Shown here: positions 1 through 8,958 of the stretch, one piece after another
How the letters are laid out: every line of letters begins with the position of its first letter
How positions within the stretch are numbered: the first letter of the stretch is position 1
NCBI GenBank assembly: GCA_903856025.1
Contig: CAIOAQ010000231.1
Span: forward strand, 1-35,408
Length of the DNA stretch: 35,408 nucleotides
Origin: an uncultured beta proteobacterium
Lineage (GTDB): Bacteria > Pseudomonadota > Gammaproteobacteria > Burkholderiales > Burkholderiaceae_C
Direction of reading: 5' to 3'
The notes under the pieces: generated by a model
The model's database searches: none
What the model saw: the letters and a program-made list of their open reading frames with translations, nothing else
What the model was told of the DNA's origin: nothing
Made by a program: the position numbers and the translations under genes

Positions 1-189
1 CACACCCGCGCTGGCGTCAGAAAACATCCACCACCATGTGCCGTGGTGGTGCCCGCGCGTTGGACTTCGCGATGAACTGGCATTAGAAATTCTTTAGCAA
101 ACATCAAGTCTCGTCACAAATAGATACCAAAAAAAAACCGCGTTGATATTAAAACAGTGCCAACCATGCGGTCAAACTCTTCACAAATT

Positions 190-204
190 TGAAACCAGGT
201 TTCA
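190..204. promoter_or_regulatory. Perfect 7-bp inverted repeat TGAAACC-A-GGTTTCA upstream of the HTH-receiver gene, candidate operator
   Basis: Read directly: tgaaaccaggtttca, 40 bp upstream of the ATG at 245. Function is inferred only. Confidence 0.35.
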
Positions 205-244
205 TTTTCAGCTCTGTTTCTGAGGTATCTTTGGCGACCAAATA

Positions 245-850
245 ATGAATGAACTACCGATGGGCGAAAACGACTACACCACCCGCGATGCTGCCCGCCT
301 GCTGGGTGTCTCAGTACGCACCGTGCAGCTATGGCTTGAAAAGGGTCACCTGCAGGGATGGAAAACCAGCGGCGGCCATCGGCGACTCAAACGCAGTTCC
401 GTAGAGCAAGCCGCACTGGCGCGAAGTCAGGCTCAACCCCAGCCAACCCCAAAAAGATCCTTGAACGTACTGGTGGTGGAGGACAGCACGGCTTTGCTCA
501 AGTTGTATCGCAGCCTGATTTCACGTTGGCCTTTCCCCACCTCCATGTTTACGGCATGCAATGGCTACGAGGCACTGGTAATGGTGGGAAAAGTTACCCC
601 AGACCTGTTGATTTGCGACCTGCGCCTGCCCGGCATTACCGGGTTTCAGGTGGTGCGTGCGCTGTGCGACATGCCACGCTTCAGGCAACTTGCCATCGTG
701 GTGGTCAGCGGCATGCCACTCAATGAAATTGCCGCACATGGCGATTTGCCAAAGGGCGTTCTCACCATGGAAAAACCCATCGATTCAGAACAATTGCAAC
801 ACTTGGCCCAGAAAGTATGGCAAACCCGACGACCAAAAGGGCAAGTTTGA
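245..850 (+). CDS. HTH (BldC/MerR-like, N-terminal) - receiver (C-terminal) response regulator
   Basis: N-term TTRDAARLLGVSVRTVQLWLEKGHLQGWKTSGGHRRL (MerR/BldC-type HTH with GGHRR wing); then receiver motifs VVEDS, DLLICDLRLPGITG, MEKPI. Confidence 0.86.
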   Translation: MNELPMGENDYTTRDAARLLGVSVRTVQLWLEKGHLQGWKTSGGHRRLKRSSVEQAALARSQAQPQPTPKRSLNVLVVEDSTALLKLYRSLISRWPFPTSMFTACNGYEALVMVGKVTPDLLICDLRLPGITGFQVVRALCDMPRFRQLAIVVVSGMPLNEIAAHGDLPKGVLTMEKPIDSEQLQHLAQKVWQTRRPKGQV

Positions 851-999
851 ACCCGCGAAAAAACGGCGCCTGAGGCTTGCAACGCTCACAGAGTCAGTTG
901 CACACCCTGACCTGGTTTAAGAAAAACGTTGGAATCAATTTAATTTTGATAGCAATCTACCCAACAACGACAAGGGATAGAAGTCAAAATTCCTAATAC

Positions 1000-1644
1000 T
1001 TAACCCATGCTGTGGCGCAAGCCCAGCTTGATCAAGTCGGCGTTACTGGTGACATCGAGCTTGTCCATCAGCCGGACCTTGTGGGTGCTGATGGTTTTGA
1101 TGCTCAGGTTCAATGTCCGGGCAATGTCACTCACGCGCTGCCCCTTGCACAACTGGCGCATGACCTCATGCTCGCGCTGGGTAAGCGTTGCGTCCCAGGC
1201 CGGTGCATGCAACGCCGAGTCCAAGTTCACCACAGCCAGTACCTTGCGTGGGTCCAGGTAGTGTTCACCCATATGTATATGCCTGACAGCTTGTGTCAGC
1301 ACATCAAACGGGCTGCCCTTGGTGACAAATCCAAAAGCGCCAGCGGTCATCGCCGCCCGAACAGTTTCTGGATCGTCGTGGCCGGACAACACCAAAATAC
1401 GCAACCCGATGTATCGCTTGCACAACTCACCAATATCGCCAATGCTGTCCGACGCACCTTGTGTACCCAGGTTCAAGTCGAGTATCAGGACATCGATGTC
1501 TTTCGATTGCGCGTCAAGCGCCTTGAACAACTCCGCACGGCTGGACACCTGCGCCAGTACCTTGAACCTTCCATCGCCATCCAGAAGGCGGGTAACAGCT
1601 GTTCGAATCAGCTCGTGATCGTCACAAATCATCAACTGGATCAT
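1000..1644 (-). CDS. NarL/FixJ-family response regulator (REC-LuxR HTH)
   Basis: ICDDHELIRTAV, DVLILDLNLG, FVTKGSP; LuxR-type HTH LTQREHEVMRQLCKGQRVSDIARTLNLSIKTISTHKVRLMDKL. Confidence 0.92.
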   Translation of the reverse strand: MIQLMICDDHELIRTAVTRLLDGDGRFKVLAQVSSRAELFKALDAQSKDIDVLILDLNLGTQGASDSIGDIGELCKRYIGLRILVLSGHDDPETVRAAMTAGAFGFVTKGSPFDVLTQAVRHIHMGEHYLDPRKVLAVVNLDSALHAPAWDATLTQREHEVMRQLCKGQRVSDIARTLNLSIKTISTHKVRLMDKLDVTSNADLIKLGLRHSMG

Positions 1645-1739
1645 GGTTGACTGACTCCGAAGGGAGCCGCATGAAGGCTAAGTTGAAAGGCTGACTCCAG
1701 ATGGCACGATGGACAGTTCATGATAGTTCGCTGGGTACG

Positions 1740-1818
1740 CAGATCTGGGTCAACAGATCTCAAATAACTCAGATTTATCTGATATTTCCTCAGATTATTC
1801 CTCCAAATAAACAGATTT
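1740..1818. promoter_or_regulatory. Cluster of five CAGATYT-like repeats in the divergent intergenic region
   Basis: CAGATCT at 1740 and 1754, CAGATTT at 1770, CAGATTA at 1791, CAGATTT at 1812; the last three are spaced exactly 21 bp. Confidence 0.45.
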
Positions 1819-1886
1819 CACCGACAGACAGAAAAACTTTTATTGCATACCATTTGGCCAACGCTTAGGCATATTGGGTTTATTCA

Positions 1887-2282
1887 TTGAACATTAGCAC
1901 CGCCCGACCTGAAAGAACGGTCACCATTTTGTCAATCGATGACACCCCGCTTTTCCAGCAACTCATCAAAATTTCGCTCGAATACCAGGGCATGAAGGTG
2001 CTGGCGACAGACAACGGCACCGATGGATTGAAGCTGGCGCGCATGAACCTGCCAGATTTGATCCTGCTTGATCTGATGATGCCCATCATGGACGGTGTGG
2101 CAGTGTGTCAACAGCTCAAGGCCGATTTGCGGCTCAAGAACATTCCGGTGGTGCTGCTGTCCTCCTCAGACGACTCCGACGAAATTGAAGCCTGCCTTCA
2201 ATTGGGCGCAGTGGGCTATCTACTCAAACCCTTCCAACCGGCTGTTTTAGTTGACATGGTTCGAAAGCACCTGCCGGCTTGA
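1887..2282 (+). CDS. CheY-like single-domain response regulator (TTG start)
   Basis: TILSIDDTPLFQQL, PDLILLDLMMPIMDG, VVLLSSSDD, YLLKPF. Start codon is TTG at 1887. Confidence 0.9.
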   Translation: MNISTARPERTVTILSIDDTPLFQQLIKISLEYQGMKVLATDNGTDGLKLARMNLPDLILLDLMMPIMDGVAVCQQLKADLRLKNIPVVLLSSSDDSDEIEACLQLGAVGYLLKPFQPAVLVDMVRKHLPA

Positions 2283-2378
2283 CGGCTGCCGCGTCCGACG
2301 CCTGCCTTATCTATTTCCCTTCCCCATTGACTTTGCATTGTCCCAAGTAATCGCCATTTAAACCTCAGGAGACTTCAC

Positions 2379-4301
2379 ATGGCACTTATCAAAAAATCCA
2401 TCGGCAGCACCACTGCATCCGCTTCTACCGAAACCAGTGGCCGCTCCAGCAGCGCCAACCGTGATGCCGAAGTGCAGCGCAAGCGCGCCCGCACCCTGGC
2501 CAAGCAACAGCAGGCTGCCGAACGCATTGCAGCAGCCACTGGGCAAATGGCCTCTGGCATCGCCGAAGCGGCCTCGGCAGCAGAAGAGCTCAAACGCGCG
2601 ACTGATCAGATTGCCACCGGCGCAGAAGAAGCATCTGGTGCTGCACAGGAATCCTTGGCAGCGTTCAAACAGGTTGAAGGTTCAATCAACCGTCAGCTGC
2701 AAAACGCCGACTTGTCACGCAAACTTTGTGAAGAAACCCAAACCCTGATTCTCAGCACCAGTGCAGACGTGGCCGCCACCGTGGTGAACGTGGGCGTGTC
2801 CGCCCAACGTCAGGTGGCATCGGTGGGCATGGTGGCAGAACTGGAAAAACAAGCCGCCAATATCGGCGACATCGTCAAAGCCGTGGCCCGCATTGCCGAC
2901 CAAACCAACCTGTTGGCCCTGAACGCCGCCATTGAAGCGGCCCGTGCGGGTCAACATGGCAAAGGTTTTGCCGTGGTGGCTGACGAAGTGCGCACACTTG
3001 CAGAAACCTCCGAAAAGAGCGCCAAGCAGATTCAGGACCTGGTAGGCCAGATCCAAAAAGAAGTCAAGGTGATTGCCGACGGTATTGGCGAATCTGCCAA
3101 AACAGTCGAAGGCGAAGTTGAAAATGGCAAGATCATCAGCAAACAACTGGAACAAATCGCCGCTGATGCCGCTGAAATCGTCAAGGGTGTAGGGGAAATT
3201 GCAGTTGGTGCCACCCAGTCTCAAACTGCCGCCCGCCAAGCGCTAAAAGGCTCTGAAGACATTGCCGCTGCCGCGCAAGAACAATCTGCAGCCTCTGAAG
3301 AAGCAGCCAAGACGGTTGCCGAACAGGCCCAGGCGCTGGCCACCAGCGAGCAAACTGCACAACATTTGTCTGAATTGTCTGAAGACCTGAAAAACTCGAC
3401 CGACGTGGCCAAGAGCGCTGAAGAAGTGGCCTCAGCCGCGGAGGAGTTGTCGTCTGCAGTTCAGGAAATCAGCCGTTCAGGCACCCAGATCATGACCGCC
3501 ATTGACCAAATCCGCCGTGGTGCAGATGTGCAGTCTGCCGGTTGCGAGGAGTCATCTGCTGCCATCACACAAATCGAACGCGGCGCCCAGTTGGCAATCC
3601 AGCGTGGCCAGGTCAGTGCCGACAAAGTGGTGGCCATCAAGTCGTTGTTGGGCACCAATAAGAACTCGGTGGATGCGCTGATTACCAACGTACTGAGTTC
3701 CGCTGAATCCAGCAAGGTCAGCATCAAACAGGTCAAAGAGCTGGAACTGGTGTCACGCCGTATTGACAAAATTGTCGATGCCATCACGACTGTGTCGATT
3801 CAGACCAACATGCTGGCGGTCAACGGCTCAATTGAAGCCGCCCGCGCTGGCGAGTTTGGCAAGGGCTTTGTGGTGGTTGCCACCGACATCCGTAACCTGG
3901 CACAAGACTCGGCTGAAAACGCCGACCGCATCAAAGACCTGGTCAAGGCCGTGCAAGACCAGATCGGTGTGGTTGGACGTGACCTGGACGAGATTGTCGC
4001 CACCGCCTTGTCTGAGGTAGAAAAAGCCAAGGCCACCACTACCAATTTGGTGAGCATCGAAACCAGCATGGTGCAGGTGGAAAAAGCCTCTGCCGAAATC
4101 TTGTCTGCAGCCACCGAAATCGGTGCGGCTGTGGTGCAGGTCAAGCGTGGTGTTGAACAAATTTCTGCTGCCGCACAAGAAGCCGCCAAGGCATCTGACG
4201 AAGCGGCCGCCGCAGCCAAACAGCAGTCGCAAGGCGCTGAAGAATTGGCCAGCGCAATCGAAGAGGTCTCCTCTCTGGCCGACGAGCTGCAAAGCGCCTG
4301 A
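2379..4301 (+). CDS. Soluble methyl-accepting chemotaxis-like protein with two tandem MCP signalling modules
   Basis: Two hairpin-tip motifs: [39 protein letters not shown] and [39 protein letters not shown], about 300 residues apart; no hydrophobic TM segment seen. Confidence 0.93.
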   Translation: MALIKKSIGSTTASASTETSGRSSSANRDAEVQRKRARTLAKQQQAAERIAAATGQMASGIAEAASAAEELKRATDQIATGAEEASGAAQESLAAFKQVEGSINRQLQNADLSRKLCEETQTLILSTSADVAATVVNVGVSAQRQVASVGMVAELEKQAANIGDIVKAVARIADQTNLLALNAAIEAARAGQHGKGFAVVADEVRTLAETSEKSAKQIQDLVGQIQKEVKVIADGIGESAKTVEGEVENGKIISKQLEQIAADAAEIVKGVGEIAVGATQSQTAARQALKGSEDIAAAAQEQSAASEEAAKTVAEQAQALATSEQTAQHLSELSEDLKNSTDVAKSAEEVASAAEELSSAVQEISRSGTQIMTAIDQIRRGADVQSAGCEESSAAITQIERGAQLAIQRGQVSADKVVAIKSLLGTNKNSVDALITNVLSSAESSKVSIKQVKELELVSRRIDKIVDAITTVSIQTNMLAVNGSIEAARAGEFGKGFVVVATDIRNLAQDSAENADRIKDLVKAVQDQIGVVGRDLDEIVATALSEVEKAKATTTNLVSIETSMVQVEKASAEILSAATEIGAAVVQVKRGVEQISAAAQEAAKASDEAAAAAKQQSQGAEELASAIEEVSSLADELQSA

Positions 4302-4317
4302 TTAGGGGGCACTCCAA

Positions 4318-5874
4318 ATGAACAGTGAAACAACTGTAGACGAGACTGGTGCGGATGGCACCGTTGCAGCCGCCCAGACGACTGACACCCGCCAGTATGT
4401 GACCTTTGTCGCAGGCGACGAGGTGTTTGCGGTAGAAATGGCACCGGTGCAGGAAATCATCCGTGTGCCCGATGTGGTACGTGTGCCACTGTCGCCGCCC
4501 ACACTCAACGGCCTGGCCAATTTGCGTGGCAAGGTGCTGCCAATTGTGTCCTTGCGTCGGGCGCTTGGTTTTGCCGAGCGTGCAGCGGACGATTCCTCGC
4601 GCGCCGTGGTTATTGACATCGGCCAACCTTTGGGTTTTGTGGTGGACCGCGTTGCCAGCGTGGTGGGTGTCGAAGCCAGCAAAATTGAAGGTGTGGAAGG
4701 TATCCGTGGCACCGTCAACACCGAGCTGCTCACCGGACTGATCAAAGACATTGGCGGACACGCCATGGTGATGGTGCTCAACTTTGAGAAACTGATTGCC
4801 CAGGAATTTGCCCAAATTGCGGCCATCAGCCGCAGCCAGGGCAATGTGGCCGCACAAGGTCAGGTCAAGAAGGCCAGCGACGATGATCTGCACGCAAGCG
4901 ATACCGAGCTTCATCTGGTGAGTTTTGACGTAGCCGGACAGGAGTACGCCATTGCCATCGAAGACGTGCAAGAAATTGTGCAAATACCAGAGCAAATTGT
5001 GCAAGTACCACACGCCCAGTCCCATGTGCTGGGTGTGATGACACTGCGCAACCGCCTGCTGCCGTTGGTGGCTTTGCGGCGCATGTTTGCCCTGGCCGAA
5101 CAAGATGCAAACGAGCAAAGCCGCATTGTGGTGGTGGCTATTGGCGGTGCATCGGTCGGCATTGTGGTGGACAACGTCAATGAAGTGCTTCGCGTCGCCA
5201 AACGTGATGTCGAAGCCATGCCCACGATGTTGGCCCGCGAAGGCGACATGGCCGACATCACCGACATCTGCCGCCTGGACAAAGGCCAGCGTCTGGTGTC
5301 CATCATCTCCACCGACAACCTGTTCCGCCACTCGGCCATCAAAGAGGCTTTGACCACCGTGAGTGCAAATACCGACTCCACCACCGAATCCACTGCCTCA
5401 CACGACGGCTTGGGCGATGACGAACAAGTGGTCGTCTTCCGCTTGGGTGCTGAGGAATTTGGCGTACCAATTGACAGCGTGCAGGAAATTGTGCGCGTGC
5501 CAGAGACGCTGACCCACGTACCCAAGGCCCCTGCTTCAGTCGAAGGCGTCATCAACCTGCGTGGCAGCGTGTTGCCCGTGGTGGACTTGCGCCGCCGGTT
5601 GGGGCTGGACACCATTGCCCGCAACGATGGTCAACGCATTGTGGTGTTTTTGATTCGTGGCGTGCGCACCGGGTTTATCGTGGATGCGGTGGCCGAGGTT
5701 CTCAAAGTGCCACGCAGCGCCATAGAGCCATCGCCGAGCCTGTCAGCTGAACAGGCCACGCTGCTGGCACGCATGGCCAATCTGGAAAAACAAAAACGCA
5801 TGCTGCAACTGATTGACCCTGCGCATTTGCTTGGAGATGGAGAATTGTCCGGCATGGCAAGTTTGACGGTATAG
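4318..5874 (+). CDS. Triple CheW-domain coupling protein
   Basis: Three CheW signatures: VQEIIRVPDVVRVP...GLANLRGKVLPIVSLRRAL; VQEIVQIPEQIVQVP...GVMTLRNRLLPLVALRRMF; VQEIVRVPETLTHVP...GVINLRGSVLPVVDLRRRL. Confidence 0.94.
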   Translation: MNSETTVDETGADGTVAAAQTTDTRQYVTFVAGDEVFAVEMAPVQEIIRVPDVVRVPLSPPTLNGLANLRGKVLPIVSLRRALGFAERAADDSSRAVVIDIGQPLGFVVDRVASVVGVEASKIEGVEGIRGTVNTELLTGLIKDIGGHAMVMVLNFEKLIAQEFAQIAAISRSQGNVAAQGQVKKASDDDLHASDTELHLVSFDVAGQEYAIAIEDVQEIVQIPEQIVQVPHAQSHVLGVMTLRNRLLPLVALRRMFALAEQDANEQSRIVVVAIGGASVGIVVDNVNEVLRVAKRDVEAMPTMLAREGDMADITDICRLDKGQRLVSIISTDNLFRHSAIKEALTTVSANTDSTTESTASHDGLGDDEQVVVFRLGAEEFGVPIDSVQEIVRVPETLTHVPKAPASVEGVINLRGSVLPVVDLRRRLGLDTIARNDGQRIVVFLIRGVRTGFIVDAVAEVLKVPRSAIEPSPSLSAEQATLLARMANLEKQKRMLQLIDPAHLLGDGELSGMASLTV

Positions 5875-5880
5875 ACTTGC

Positions 5881-5953
5881 CTTTGCAATGATGTCGACCC
5901 TACGAAAGTGGCTGTAATTTGCAGGTCAAATCCGCTTTGCAATGGTCGACATC
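5881..5953. repeat. Pair of related elements CTTTGCAATG(AT)GTCGAC in the cheW-cheB gap, containing a 10-bp inverted repeat
   Basis: CTTTGCAATG at 5881-5890 and 5935-5944; GATGTCGACC at 5890-5899 and its exact reverse complement GGTCGACATC at 5944-5953. Confidence 0.6.
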
Positions 5954-6003
5954 AGCCGGACAAATGGTCGCATACCCATTAATTTCTGCAAGTGGTGTAG
6001 GTC

Positions 6004-7092
6004 ATGATCAAACTGTTAATTGTTGACGACTCGGCGCTGATGCGCCGCCAGCTCTCTCAGCTGTTTCAGGCTGAGGGTGACTTTGAGATTCGGCAGGCAC
6101 GCAATGGACAAGAGGCTGTGGACGAAAACCGCAGTTTCAGGCCCGATGTGGTCACGCTTGACATCAACATGCCCGAGATGGACGGCATCACCGCCCTGTC
6201 GCTCATCATGACTGAGCGTCCGGTACCCGTAGTGATGGTCTCGTCACTGACCGAAAAGGGTGCATTGGCCACGTTCGAAGCGCTGAACTTGGGCGCGGTG
6301 GACTATGTGGCCAAGCCCGGTGGCACCATTTCGCTCACGCTGGACCAGATCAAGCCGGATTTGCTGTCCAAGGTACGCGCTGCCGCCCGTGCCAAGCTGG
6401 GCAAAAGCAAGGCCGCCCCCGTCAGGCCAACAAGCTCAGCACAAGGTTTGCGCCAGCGCATGCAAGAAGAGCGTGAGTCCGCCCAGCGCACCGCCAGCGC
6501 CGCGCCTGCGCTGGGCACTGAAGGCGTGTTGCTGATTGGTGTATCCACTGGCGGCCCGCGTGCGCTGGAAACAGTCCTGCCCGCATTGCCCGCCAGTTTT
6601 CCGTGGCCGGTGCTGGTTGCACAACACATGCCGGGCAGTTTTACCGGCCCGTTTGCCACCCGTTTGAACGGATTATGTGAACTCGAAGTCGTTGAAGCCA
6701 ACCGCCCTATGGCGGTGGAGCGCGGCAAGGTTTACATCGGCAAAGGTGGCGCAGACATGTTGGTGACACGTCGTGGCGGCGTGCTGACCGTACTACCCAA
6801 ACCTGAATCGCAAGAGCATTTGTGGCACCCGTCGGTAGAACTGCTGGCACGAAGCGCGCTGGAGTGCATCAAGCCACAACATCTGGTGGCTGTGATGCTC
6901 ACCGGCATGGGTTACGACGGAGCTGATGGTTTTACCGCCATCAAGAACGCCGGTGGGCGCACGATTGCCGAGTCTGAAGAGACTGCAGTGGTGTTTGGTA
7001 TGCCTGCGGTACTCACTGAAAAAGGCGGCGCTTCAGTCGTAGTGCCGCTGGAAAAAGTCGCCACCCAGGTGAAAGCCTGGGCCAACCGCTAA
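6004..7092 (+). CDS. cheB: Chemotaxis response regulator protein-glutamate methylesterase CheB
   Basis: Receiver (LLIVDDSALMRRQL, VVTLDINMPEMDG) plus methylesterase motifs LIGVSTGGPRALE, VAQHMPGSFTGPFA, MLTGMGYDGADG. Confidence 0.97.
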   Translation: MIKLLIVDDSALMRRQLSQLFQAEGDFEIRQARNGQEAVDENRSFRPDVVTLDINMPEMDGITALSLIMTERPVPVVMVSSLTEKGALATFEALNLGAVDYVAKPGGTISLTLDQIKPDLLSKVRAAARAKLGKSKAAPVRPTSSAQGLRQRMQEERESAQRTASAAPALGTEGVLLIGVSTGGPRALETVLPALPASFPWPVLVAQHMPGSFTGPFATRLNGLCELEVVEANRPMAVERGKVYIGKGGADMLVTRRGGVLTVLPKPESQEHLWHPSVELLARSALECIKPQHLVAVMLTGMGYDGADGFTAIKNAGGRTIAESEETAVVFGMPAVLTEKGGASVVVPLEKVATQVKAWANR

Positions 7093-7107
7093 CCAAGAAA
7101 GTCTTTC

Positions 7108-7731
7108 ATGGCCCTGATCAAAAGCAAAATCACCCGCGACACACTGCACTTGCCCCGCAAGCAGGCGCGCGAATGCGTCGATCTGGAGGCCAGCCTGGAT
7201 GACCCCAGTGCAGAAGTACGCCGCTGGGCTGCACGCGACCTGGCCAACTGCCCCAACAGCTCGAAAGCCTTGGTGGCCCGTTTGACAACTGAGCAGAACA
7301 CCTCGGTGCGCGAGGTGATTTTGACCACCCTTACCCACTTGGGCGATGAGGTGGCGGTCGCGGGCCTGGTGGAGTGCCTGCGCAGCGAAGACACAAGCCT
7401 GCGCAATGAAGCCATCGAGGCCATGAAGCAACTCCCAGAGGCGGTGGCACCCATCATGCATGACCTGTTGCATGACACCGACGCCGATGTTCGGATTTTT
7501 GCCGTCAATGTGCTGGAGTCTCTGCGCCACCCTGACGTGGAACGCTGGCTGTGCGAGGTGATCATGCGCGATACCCATGTCAACGTCTGCGCCACTGCGG
7601 TTGACCTGCTCGGAGAGGTGGGTCAAAAGGATGCTCTGGAGCCATTGCACCAGTTGAAAGCCCGGTTTACCGGGGAGCCCTACATCCAGTTTGCCGCCGA
7701 CCTGGCCATCAAACGCATCTCAGAAGACTAA
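7108..7731 (+). CDS. HEAT-repeat (PBS-lyase HEAT-like) protein
   Basis: Repeated two-helix units: DPSAEVRRWAARDLANC, TEQNTSVREVILTTLTHLGDEVAVAGLVECLRSEDTSLRNEAIEAMKQLP, DTDADVRIFAVNVLESL, DTHVNVCATAVDLLGEVG. Confidence 0.83.
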   Translation: MALIKSKITRDTLHLPRKQARECVDLEASLDDPSAEVRRWAARDLANCPNSSKALVARLTTEQNTSVREVILTTLTHLGDEVAVAGLVECLRSEDTSLRNEAIEAMKQLPEAVAPIMHDLLHDTDADVRIFAVNVLESLRHPDVERWLCEVIMRDTHVNVCATAVDLLGEVGQKDALEPLHQLKARFTGEPYIQFAADLAIKRISED

Positions 7732-7742
7732 GGGGCAGCACC

Positions 7743-8579
7743 ATGCCCGCCCCTAGCATCTCGGACGAAGACTTTCACAAATTTCGGGAATACTTTTACC
7801 GGAAAACCGGCATTCAGTTCGAAGTCAGCAAACGCTACTTTGTTGACAAGCGCCTCCTTGAGCGGATGGAGGCGACTGACAACTCGTTGTTCAGAAGCTA
7901 CTTCACCATGTTGCGCTTTCAGGCCTCTGGCGAAGAGTTGCAGACCCTGACCAACCTGATGACGGTCAATGAGACTTATTTTTTTCGCGAGGAATACCAG
8001 TTCAAGTGCCTGGTGAATTCGATCTTGCCACTGCTGACCGAAAAGAAACGCGACCAAAGCCCCATCCGGATCTGGGTGCTGCCGTCCTCATCGGGGGAAG
8101 AGCCTTACTCGATTGCCATTTACCTTCTGGAAAAGTGGGCGGATATCAACCACTTTGATGTAGAAATCATCGCCTCAGACATTGATACCCACATTTTGGA
8201 GCATGCCAAGCGAGGTTTGTATTCGGAACGGTCTGTCGGACAGTTGCCCAAGCAGTACTTGTCCAAGTACTTTCGTCGTGTCAGCGAGTTTTACAAAATA
8301 TCGGATGACCTGCGTGGCGCGGTGGAGTTCACCCGTGTCAACCTGTCGGAGCCTGCCGACACGCGGCCTTATCGCAATTTTGACGTGGTGTTTTGCCGCA
8401 ATTTGTTGATTTATTTTGACGACTTGTCACGCAAAACTGCCGCTGAAACCTTTTATGACGCGCTCAAACCGGGCGGATTCATTTGCTTGGGGCACTCCGA
8501 GTCGATGAGCCGCATTTCGTCGCTCTACAGAGTGCGCAAGTTCCCAGAAGCCATCGTTTACCAAAAGCCTTCGGAGTAA
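7743..8579 (+). CDS. cheR: Chemotaxis protein methyltransferase CheR
   Basis: MTVNETYFFRE, IRIWVLPSSSGEEPYSIAI, IIASDIDTHILEHAKRGLYSERSV, FDVVFCRNLLIYFD, LKPGGFICLGHSES. Confidence 0.97.
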   Translation: MPAPSISDEDFHKFREYFYRKTGIQFEVSKRYFVDKRLLERMEATDNSLFRSYFTMLRFQASGEELQTLTNLMTVNETYFFREEYQFKCLVNSILPLLTEKKRDQSPIRIWVLPSSSGEEPYSIAIYLLEKWADINHFDVEIIASDIDTHILEHAKRGLYSERSVGQLPKQYLSKYFRRVSEFYKISDDLRGAVEFTRVNLSEPADTRPYRNFDVVFCRNLLIYFDDLSRKTAAETFYDALKPGGFICLGHSESMSRISSLYRVRKFPEAIVYQKPSE

Positions 8580-8586
8580 ATAAGTT

Positions 8587-8958
8587 ATGAAACGCATACT
8601 GATCGTTGACGATGCCGCCACCGTTCGCATGTACCACCGCCAGATCCTGCAAGGCGCTGGCTACGAGACCGAAGAGGCTGTCAACGGCATTGAGGCACTT
8701 GAGAAGGCGCTGGAAAACCCGTTTGACCTGTACCTGGTGGACATCAACATGCCCAAGCTCGACGGCTATGGCTTTTTGCGCGAACTGCGCAAGCAGGATG
8801 TGCCCCAAGCTCCGGCTATCATGATCTCTACCGAGTGCGCCGAAGGTGACCGCACCCGGGCTTATGCTGCCGGTGCCAACCTGTACATGGTCAAGCCCAT
8901 GAAGCCCGAGCAGCTGCTACAACCGGTCGCATTGTTTCTAGGGGAGCTTGAAGCATGA
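8587..8958 (+). CDS. CheY-like response regulator
   Basis: ILIVDDAATVRMY, FDLYLVDINMPKLDG, MVKPMKP; stop overlaps the next ATG (ATGA). Confidence 0.94.
   Translation: MKRILIVDDAATVRMYHRQILQGAGYETEEAVNGIEALEKALENPFDLYLVDINMPKLDGYGFLRELRKQDVPQAPAIMISTECAEGDRTRAYAAGANLYMVKPMKPEQLLQPVALFLGELEA

Noticed and set aside
29-51. Inverted repeat CACCACCA-N7-TGGTGGTG
   Set aside because: Perfect 8-bp stem but lies in a possible coding tail, with no T-tract after it; not enough for a terminator call.
3-86. Short open frame ending CRGGARALDFAMNWH*
   Set aside because: Could be the 3' end of an upstream gene cut by the window, but too short to identify.
1850-1875. Possible sigma54 -24/-12 site in tggccaacgcttaggc
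   Set aside because: The GG-to-GC spacing does not fit the sigma54 consensus.
4973-5010. Mini-repeat AAATTGTGCAAATACCA / AAATTGTGCAAGTACCA
   Set aside because: Explained by the EIVxxPExxxxVP pattern normal for CheW domains.
4141-5331. 396-aa antisense ORF opposite the MCP and triple-CheW genes
   Set aside because: Low-complexity His/Gly-rich translation with no recognisable domain; a shadow of well-supported sense genes.
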